A stretch of DNA of 11,271 nt from contig NZ_JAYWXI010000026.1 in assembly GCF_036016955.1 (NCBI RefSeq), forward strand, positions 1 through 11,271, in the 5' to 3' direction. Position 1 is the stretch's first letter. Each line of letters starts with the position of its first letter. The position numbers and the translations under genes were made by a program. The stretch is from JAYWXI01 sp036016955 (GTDB lineage: Bacteria; Bacteroidota; Bacteroidia; Flavobacteriales; Weeksellaceae). The notes below the pieces were generated by a model that was not told the DNA's origin, did no database searches, and worked only from the letters and a program-made list of their open reading frames with translations. Positions 5,981 to 11,271 of the stretch are shown one piece after another.

Positions 5981-7501
5981 TTAATATTCCTTTCTTTTTC
6001 TATCGGATGTTGGATTCATTGGGGGTATTCCAAGCTTCTTATCGTCGTAGTGGGCAGACCAATGCAGATACTCATTTCTTAGTCTACCTAATAAGTTTCT
6101 TATTGCAGTAATTTCAATAGGTGGTAAATCATAGACCAGTACTACCTCATTATTTCCATTATCAGATTCATTATTATCTATATACTGTTTATACTCCTCT
6201 GTGTTTTCCTTCAGCTTTTTTTCTTCCAATTCTTTTTTTGTTCTATATACCCATTTTTCTCTTCCACCAAATACATAACCCTCAAGTCTTTTCTTTGACT
6301 CTATAAGAACAGGATGACCATCTATTGAATATTTTTTACCGACTTCTTTACTTTTAATAAAAATATTTTGCTTTTCTTCATCATCGATAATTTCTTTAAA
6401 CTTTCTATCCATAAATTCTAACGGTATAAAGCTATAAGCTTTGCTTAAAACTCGTTTACCTGTTAATGAATAAACCAAATTATGATCATCATAAACATAA
6501 CCTGAACCTATATAAACTGGTTTTATAGTTAATTGCTTTTCTTTATACCAACTTTGCTCCTTCAAGTTATCAACAAGTAAATCTATAGCCTCTTTAGAGG
6601 AGTATTCGTCTATAGTAACCTCTTCTTCATCTTTTTCAGGATTATCATTATACCCTCCTCCTATATCACTATGTACACCCGGCAAATCAAACTCTTCCGC
6701 TTGAGGTAAACGTGTAAGAGCAAAGTTTTTGCGATGCTCATCCATAGCTGTAAAGTGTACCGCTTTTTTTATACTTCCAATGTTATTCAAGTGTAGCTGC
6801 TCTACATCATCATGATCTGTCCCATAGGAAGATACCGTATCATACAATCCTAAAAAACGGACGGTTAATCCAAGTTCTTGCAATTCTTTTTTATTTAAAA
6901 TCTCTTCGGATAATAAATACTCTCCCAAATATCCCAATTTGGAAGAAGTATTTTTTTTACCATTTCCGTTGATTTCATACAAAAAATTACGAGCTGCAGC
7001 TGCCCCTCGGCTAAAACCAAATACATCAACCGTGACATTTATCTTTTTCCCATTATTATCATCAGAACCATCTCTTACATCTTTTATCCTCTTGGCTAAT
7101 TCTTCACATCCTTTTTCGACCTTTGCTATAACTCCTGTTTTTCCCATACCTAATGCTTGACCTCTGACGAAATCTCCTTTTCTATCTTCTGTACCAATAC
7201 CTTCTATGTAGATAGTATAAATATCAGGCTCTGTACTAAAAGATTGTCGTGCTATATTTGAAAAGTCGTTTTTGTAATTTGATCTCAGTACTGAAGTATA
7301 ATAATCTATTTTATCTCCCAATGTAGCTACATTTTCTTTTTTAGTCTGGTCTGCATATTCATCTATTTTTTGTATTTTTTTCCGTATCTCTGTATTTGTT
7401 CTGTTATTAGCTGTTCCATCAAAAAAAACTCCTACTTGTAAGTGGATATCTTCAATAGACTCTTTGGATGTACCTGCGTTATATACAAATGTTCTTGCCA
7501 T
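5981..7501 (-). CDS. DUF2235 / Tle1-type T6SS phospholipase effector
   Basis: A 506-aa alpha/beta-hydrolase of the DUF2235 family, to which the Tle1 class of T6SS phospholipases belongs; such enzymes attack membrane phospholipids in the target cell's periplasm. Visible landmarks: FFDGTANN at 26-33; YIEGIGTED at about 98-106; nucleophile motif VDVFGFSRGAAAAR at 158-171, with G-F-S-R-G at 162-166 and Ser164; RFLGLYDTVSSYG, whose Asp221 is a likely triad acid; LPGVHSDIGGGY with His277 as likely triad histidine; and a conserved end, YLHWSAHY (about 478-485) and PTSDRKRKEY. There is no signal peptide, TM segment or fused PAAR/VgrG domain, so it should be loaded as cargo, probably on the VgrG encoded upstream. 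The Ser is secure. Asp221 and His277 are assigned by family pattern; His480 is an alternative. All key motifs are intact. Confidence 0.93.
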   Translation of the reverse strand: MARTFVYNAGTSKESIEDIHLQVGVFFDGTANNRTNTEIRKKIQKIDEYADQTKKENVATLGDKIDYYTSVLRSNYKNDFSNIARQSFSTEPDIYTIYIEGIGTEDRKGDFVRGQALGMGKTGVIAKVEKGCEELAKRIKDVRDGSDDNNGKKINVTVDVFGFSRGAAAARNFLYEINGNGKKNTSSKLGYLGEYLLSEEILNKKELQELGLTVRFLGLYDTVSSYGTDHDDVEQLHLNNIGSIKKAVHFTAMDEHRKNFALTRLPQAEEFDLPGVHSDIGGGYNDNPEKDEEEVTIDEYSSKEAIDLLVDNLKEQSWYKEKQLTIKPVYIGSGYVYDDHNLVYSLTGKRVLSKAYSFIPLEFMDRKFKEIIDDEEKQNIFIKSKEVGKKYSIDGHPVLIESKKRLEGYVFGGREKWVYRTKKELEEKKLKENTEEYKQYIDNNESDNGNNEVVLVYDLPPIEITAIRNLLGRLRNEYLHWSAHYDDKKLGIPPMNPTSDRKRKEY

Positions 7502-7516
7502 AATTTAGAATTATTA

Positions 7517-8596
7517 TTACATATTATCATAACGAGTTGCTCGGAATACCTCAATCTTTGGTGTAGGAATAATAATCTCTTTCCCATTACTGCCGATTAG
7601 CCTCACTATAAAATAGGTATTGGCTTGGTTAACAGATATTACCAAATCTACTGTAATGTCTTTGTTATTATCACTAAATATTTCTTCAAATGCTGATAAT
7701 ATAATCTTCTCTTCAAAATCACAAGATCCTGCGTAATAGAAACCATCTTCTGCCTTCCATGAGAAAGAAAAACTTCTTGGCACTGCTTGTAAAAAAGGGG
7801 TTTCTATTGGAAAGTCTTTAGCGTACAGCTCAAATTTTTCCCCATTTAAAAATTTATTTTTAATCGCACCTTTTGAGTTCAAAACAGCTTCTCCTCTAAA
7901 CTTGAAGACTAATCGCCATGGGTATTTCTTACGATAAGTATCCCACAGACCATACGGTATAGGTTTGTTTTTATTGGCCTCTATAACCTCTTGAGGGATT
8001 ACACTATTATCTTCCATTACCTCTTTTTGATTTTCTTTATCAAATAACAATTTGTCTTCTTGAGGTAACGCGTCTATTTCCTCTTGAGAGATTACAATCT
8101 TCCTACCTTGATACCTACCTACCTCTACCTGCTGGGTAGCTCCTGCTACCCATACCACTACCACACCTCCTGGGGCAAAACCTGCTGTAATTCGATCATA
8201 ATTATCAGGGCGTATATTTCCATTGGCCGTCATCCAATTATACCCCTCTCTAAAAAGGGCTAATATTTTCATCTTATCTATCTCTGTATCTACCTCATAA
8301 AAACAGGATTCTGCATAAGAGAACCATATAGTGTGTAAATGATCTGGTATAGGTGCCTTATGACTGCTCATACCACCACCTCCATAACCCCAACCATGTT
8401 TACCTGTGGTTATACTACTTACTAAACTTCTAAAGTAGCCTCCCTTTGTGCTAAAGCCTCCTCTATATACTTCTACAGGATACCCCAGTGGTGCTGCCTT
8501 TTTTTCTTGCCATTCAAATTCTTGTCCCATATTGTTTTTATTTTGACAGGATATTATATTCGTTATCAGTATAAATAGAAATACTATTTTTTTCAT
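7517..8596 (-). CDS. DUF2931-like lipoprotein, copy B (probable cognate lipase immunity)
   Basis: A 359-aa predicted lipoprotein, closely paralogous to copy A. The signal peptide has lipobox IISC with Cys17. The same landmarks follow: GWGYGGGG (69-75), PIPDHLHTIWFSYAESCFY (about 83-100), APGGVVVVWVAG (141-152) and KKYPWRLVFKFRGE (223-236). The block at about 170-236 is nearly identical to copy A, while about 237-290 is clearly diverged (AVLNSKGAIKNK against TKLYSNETVTMK), and the C-terminus is nine residues longer (FRATRYDNM). Only 15 bp separate it from the intact DUF2235 lipase, so it is the natural candidate for that enzyme's periplasmic immunity protein, following the known pattern in which Tle lipases are paired with envelope lipoproteins. 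That function is inferred from context. The family call rests on recognised sequence pattern. Confidence 0.87.
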   Translation of the reverse strand: MKKIVFLFILITNIISCQNKNNMGQEFEWQEKKAAPLGYPVEVYRGGFSTKGGYFRSLVSSITTGKHGWGYGGGGMSSHKAPIPDHLHTIWFSYAESCFYEVDTEIDKMKILALFREGYNWMTANGNIRPDNYDRITAGFAPGGVVVVWVAGATQQVEVGRYQGRKIVISQEEIDALPQEDKLLFDKENQKEVMEDNSVIPQEVIEANKNKPIPYGLWDTYRKKYPWRLVFKFRGEAVLNSKGAIKNKFLNGEKFELYAKDFPIETPFLQAVPRSFSFSWKAEDGFYYAGSCDFEEKIILSAFEEIFSDNNKDITVDLVISVNQANTYFIVRLIGSNGKEIIIPTPKIEVFRATRYDNM

Positions 8597-8618
8597 ACTC
8601 TATTTTTTTATTTTTTTC

Positions 8619-8702
8619 TTAAAACAACACTCCTACTTGTAAGTGAATATCTTCTATAGACTCTTTGAGTGAGCCTGTGTTGTATACAAATGTTCTTGCC
8701 AT
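8619..8702 (-). pseudogene. 5' stub of a DUF2235/Tle1 lipase gene (27 codons)
   Basis: Reading down from an ATG at 8702 gives 27 codons that match the first 27 residues of the intact DUF2235 gene at 7501 almost throughout: both start MARTFVYN, and both contain KESIEDIHLQVGV. The match ends exactly where the intact protein continues into its conserved FFDGTANN motif; here GVLF is followed by TAA and a poly-A stretch leading to the next ATG at 8596. The stub lies 11 bp after the stop of DUF2931 copy A, much as the intact gene lies 15 bp after copy B. It is therefore the remains of a second lipase gene, lost when the lipoprotein-lipase unit was duplicated or deleted. It has no catalytic residues and cannot be functional. 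Confidence 0.9.
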
Positions 8703-8713
8703 AATTCTATAGT

Positions 8714-9766
8714 TTAATAAGCCTCAACTTTTGTAGTAGGAATCACGATTTCCTTACCATTCCCTATTAATCTAACTACCATATAGGTATTAGCTTGATT
8801 TACTGAAATTACCAAATCTGCTGTAACATCTTCCTCTGCATCTCTAAAAATTTTTTCAAAAGCGGATAGAATAGCCTCCTCTTCAAATTCACAACCACCG
8901 CCATAGAAAGTACCTTCTGAAACTTCCCATGAAAATAAAACTTCTTTGGGTATTGCTTGATAAAAAGGTGTATTCATTGGAAAACTATTATAGAATAAAT
9001 CTAATCTTTCCCCATTTATTAATTTCATGGTAACAGTTTCATTAGAATATAATTTTGTTTCTCCTCTAAACTTAAAAACTAACCGCCATGGGTATTTCTT
9101 TCGATAAGTATCCCATAAACCAAAAGGTATAGGCTTGTTTTTATTGGCTTCTATAACTTCTTGAGGGATTACGCTATTATCTTCCATTACCTCTTTTTGA
9201 TTTTCTTTATCAAATAGCAATTTGTCTTCTTGAGGCAACGCATCTATTTCCTCTTGAGGGATTACAATCTTTTTTCCTTGGTATCTACCGATTTCTACCT
9301 GCTGTGTAACTCCCGCTACCCATACCACTACTACACCTCCAGGGGCAAAGCCTGCTACAATTTCATTATAATTATCAGGACGTATTTTATCATTAGCATC
9401 TACTCTATTGTACCCCTCTCTAAAAAGGGATAGCATTTTTGCTTTGTCTATCTCTGTATCTACCTCGTAAAAACAAGACTCTGCATAAGAAAACCATATA
9501 GTGTGCAAATGGTCGGGTATGGGGGCCATATAACTACCCATACCGCCACCTCCATAACCCCAACCATGCTTACCTGTGGTTATACCGCTTACCAAACTTC
9601 TAAAGTAGCCCTCCTTTGTTTCAAAGCCACCTCTATATACTTCTACGGGATACCCCAGTGGTGCCGTCTTTTTTTCTTCCCATTCAAATTCTTGTTCCAT
9701 AATTCTTTTGTTTTGGCATGATATTATATTTGTTATCAGTATAAATAGAACTACTATTTTTTTCAT
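8714..9766 (-). CDS. DUF2931-like lipoprotein, copy A (probable orphan lipase immunity protein)
   Basis: A 350-aa predicted lipoprotein. The frame is open from an ATG at 9790, inside vgrG, but I place the start at 9766 because copy B begins with the same MKKIV(V/F)LFILITNIIS segment and an AAGGGATAAG stretch lies just upstream. The signal peptide is residues 1-16 with lipobox IISC and acylated Cys17. The mature part has a Gly-rich stretch (GWGYGGGG, about 68-75), PIPDHLHTIWFSYAESCFY (about 82-100), an APGGVVVVWVAG strand and KKYPWRLVFKFRGE (about 223-236), which I recognise as the DUF2931 pattern. DUF2931 has no established biochemical role. Its position beside a DUF2235 lipase and its predicted envelope location suggest it protects against that lipase; this is inference. 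Its partner lipase is reduced to a stub just downstream, so this copy may be an orphan. Confidence 0.85.
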   Translation of the reverse strand: MKKIVVLFILITNIISCQNKRIMEQEFEWEEKKTAPLGYPVEVYRGGFETKEGYFRSLVSGITTGKHGWGYGGGGMGSYMAPIPDHLHTIWFSYAESCFYEVDTEIDKAKMLSLFREGYNRVDANDKIRPDNYNEIVAGFAPGGVVVVWVAGVTQQVEIGRYQGKKIVIPQEEIDALPQEDKLLFDKENQKEVMEDNSVIPQEVIEANKNKPIPFGLWDTYRKKYPWRLVFKFRGETKLYSNETVTMKLINGERLDLFYNSFPMNTPFYQAIPKEVLFSWEVSEGTFYGGGCEFEEEAILSAFEKIFRDAEEDVTADLVISVNQANTYMVVRLIGNGKEIVIPTTKVEAY

Positions 9767-9767
9767 C

Positions 9768-11271
9768 TTATCCCTTATTAACTTTAGCATCTATTTTTCC
9801 TAGAACTTGGGCAACTCCTGCACTCTGCATAAGAATATCACCACTTTTCGCTCTATGAGTAGTTTCAGAGGTAGATTCCTCTAAACTTCCTCCAACATCA
9901 ATGGTCTTATTCCCTTTGACATTTTGCTGATAATCATTTGAATTAAAAGTATGATTGTTTGTAATTTGTACACTATGGTCATTTCCTACATTAGTACTCA
10001 TATTATTACCAACCCCTATATTCATATTTTGTCCTGCATTAGTTACTATATTTTGACCCGCACTAATATTTACATTTTCTCCTGCGGTAAAAGTCATATT
10101 TTTAGGAGCATTCACATTGATGTTACCTTGTCCGTCCATAAAATAGGTGTTTCCACTTGGGTCTTCTATAAAGACACTACCTTCAGCATCATTTAGAATA
10201 ATCTTAGTGCCACTCCTTGTATGGATTACCTTTTTGTCATTTCCTGAGGTAGCATACCCACTTTTACTTTTTCCGTTGTAATGGCTACCGATGACATAGG
10301 GTCTTTCGGCGTTTTGGTTTTCAAAAGAGACCATAACTTCCTCATCTATCTCGGGGATAAAATAAAAACCTTTACCCGAACCGCCGTGAGGCTGTACTAC
10401 GCGTATCCAAGGCGAATATTCATTGGTAGGGCGTTGCCAAATAAACTGTACTCTTACTCGTCCTAAACCTTGTGGGTCGTTATTATCCTTTACAATAGCA
10501 GGTTGGTCTTCACATTTAGCAAAAGCATTCTCATCTACATAAGGTGACACAAAAATATCAGGAATACCTACAAACTCATTCCAATAGGTATCACCATCTA
10601 AGTGATGGGTTATCTCCAAAATACGATAAATTTCCATCGCTTTTCCATTAATATCGTACATATCGGCTAAACTCCCTGATTTGAGTAGTGGATTACGACT
10701 CTTGCCCTTAACCCACATCATATGCTGCAATTTCTCTTTGTATAGTGGAACTTTATAACGAGCATCACTATCTTCATCACCCATAGTAAAGTTACTTGAA
10801 TAATGACTACTTTTCTGCGTAAAAGTCTTTTTCGCTAATTGTATCGCCGTACCTAATATAGGATTGTCTTTTGGAGGTGTAAAGGCATTATCAGCATTGT
10901 GCGTAAAGACATCTCCAAAGGCTTCATCGTAAACATATTGGGTAAAATTCTGATTCTGTATTTTTAAATCAAAACTAACTTCGGCTAAATCATCGCCTTC
11001 ACTTAGAGTGATTTGTTTTTGGGCTCGATTACCAAAAATAAGCTGTTTGCCATCATAATAAAAATATTCCCCTAAACGATTGGCTAAACGAGTCAAAAAC
11101 GCATAGTCTGACTCATTATACTGAACCGTATAGTCCAATGAGTTTTTGGTATTTAAACCGCCTATTACTTTTACTTTGGCTTCTGGTGGGTAATTTTTAC
11201 ATACTTCTGCTATAATTTGCTCTACCGTCATTTTCTCAAAACTACGGCTATTCTTCCCATTCTCTAATAAT
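9768..11271 (-). CDS. vgrG: VgrG, T6SS spike protein (5' end outside window)
   Basis: This is the trimeric spike that sits on the Hcp tube and carries effectors out through the T6SS. An ATG exists at 11231, but the frame stays open to the window edge with 13 further plausible codons (ending NSRSFEK before MTVEQ), so the true start lies beyond 11271; about 500 residues are visible. Counting from that ATG, roughly residues 1-230 match the gp27-like hub (ESDYAFLTRLANRLGEYFYYDG is a typical VgrG signature). Residues about 240-330 form the gp5-like OB fold (GLGRVRVQFIWQ, SPWIRVVQ, PEIDEEVMVSFE, RPYVIGSHYNG). From about 345 a repetitive N/G-rich beta-helix needle follows (GENVNISAGQN, GQNMNIGVGNN). 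The C-terminus shows no fused toxin domain. The stop is one base before the next ATG, so the two genes are tightly linked. Identification is secure; only the N-terminus is missing. Confidence 0.96.
   Translation of the reverse strand, partial: LLENGKNSRSFEKMTVEQIIAEVCKNYPPEAKVKVIGGLNTKNSLDYTVQYNESDYAFLTRLANRLGEYFYYDGKQLIFGNRAQKQITLSEGDDLAEVSFDLKIQNQNFTQYVYDEAFGDVFTHNADNAFTPPKDNPILGTAIQLAKKTFTQKSSHYSSNFTMGDEDSDARYKVPLYKEKLQHMMWVKGKSRNPLLKSGSLADMYDINGKAMEIYRILEITHHLDGDTYWNEFVGIPDIFVSPYVDENAFAKCEDQPAIVKDNNDPQGLGRVRVQFIWQRPTNEYSPWIRVVQPHGGSGKGFYFIPEIDEEVMVSFENQNAERPYVIGSHYNGKSKSGYATSGNDKKVIHTRSGTKIILNDAEGSVFIEDPSGNTYFMDGQGNINVNAPKNMTFTAGENVNISAGQNIVTNAGQNMNIGVGNNMSTNVGNDHSVQITNNHTFNSNDYQQNVKGNKTIDVGGSLEESTSETTHRAKSGDILMQSAGVAQVLGKIDAKVNKG

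Larger units (their letters stand above)
7421..9766. repeat. Tandem duplication of a DUF2931 - DUF2235 5'-end unit
   Basis: Unit A (9766-8619) holds DUF2931 copy A plus 27 codons of DUF2235. Unit B (8596 to about 7421) holds DUF2931 copy B plus the matching start of the intact DUF2235 gene. The two are similar along their length, including the short intergenic gap and the first codons of the lipase. Similarity ends in unit A at an A/T homopolymer where FFDGT would begin, which marks the probable breakpoint. Confidence 0.85.

Noticed and set aside
9766..9790. ATG at 9790 as start of DUF2931 copy A
   Set aside because: It would add eight residues absent from copy B, overlap vgrG by 23 bp and lengthen the signal peptide; 9766 fits the paralog.
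11229..11231. ATG at 11231 as the start of vgrG
   Set aside because: The frame continues to the window edge with VgrG-like codons, and the visible protein lacks the N-terminal part of the hub domain.

Overview
All genes in this window lie on the minus strand, so the operon reads from high to low coordinates. The DNA is AT-rich, Shine-Dalgarno motifs are weak or absent, and the lipoproteins and type VI secretion (T6SS) parts resemble those of Bacteroidota. I read it as the vgrG effector island of a flavobacterium. Capnocytophaga or a relative is my guess, from the DUF2931-type lipoproteins and base composition, and is not proven.

Layout in transcription order: (1) a VgrG spike whose 5' end lies outside the window (11271-9768). 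(2) A duplicated unit: a DUF2931-like lipoprotein followed by a 27-codon stub of a DUF2235 gene (9766-8619), then a second DUF2931-like lipoprotein followed by the intact 506-aa DUF2235/Tle1-type lipase effector (8596-5981). (3) A 184-aa protein of unknown function (5971-5417), overlapping the start of (4) a 639-aa effector with an N-terminal coiled coil, a divergent PAAR-like domain and a C-terminal HEIGH zinc-metallopeptidase-like toxin domain (5432-3513). (5) About 2.8 kb (3516-353) of small membrane and lipoprotein genes, probably immunity proteins, interleaved with remnants of the toxin C-terminus. (6) 352 bp at the left edge with no convincing gene.

The most notable part is region 5. 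Four tail remnants after the intact effector carry recognisable versions of its C-terminal signature (consensus roughly KDvxxLIxLTKIK), and each leads into a small immunity-like gene. Three of the five tail/immunity junctions use an ATGA stop/start overlap. One remnant still has the HEIGH motif, a downstream His-Lys-Gly-Thr motif and the tail, but is broken by an in-frame TGA where the intact toxin has Trp. Another is fused in frame to the end of a lipoprotein, through a 64-bp DNA repeat of the intact toxin gene's 3' end. This looks like an archive of displaced toxin tips and their immunity genes, comparable in principle to orphan Rhs or CdiA cassettes but built on a T6SS PAAR-like effector with a conserved extreme C-terminal tail.

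Working model (inference): VgrG carries the lipase and, through the PAAR-like domain, the metallopeptidase effector. The DUF2931 lipoproteins protect against the lipase in the periplasm. The two-TM and lipoprotein genes downstream protect against present and former variants of the metallopeptidase effector.
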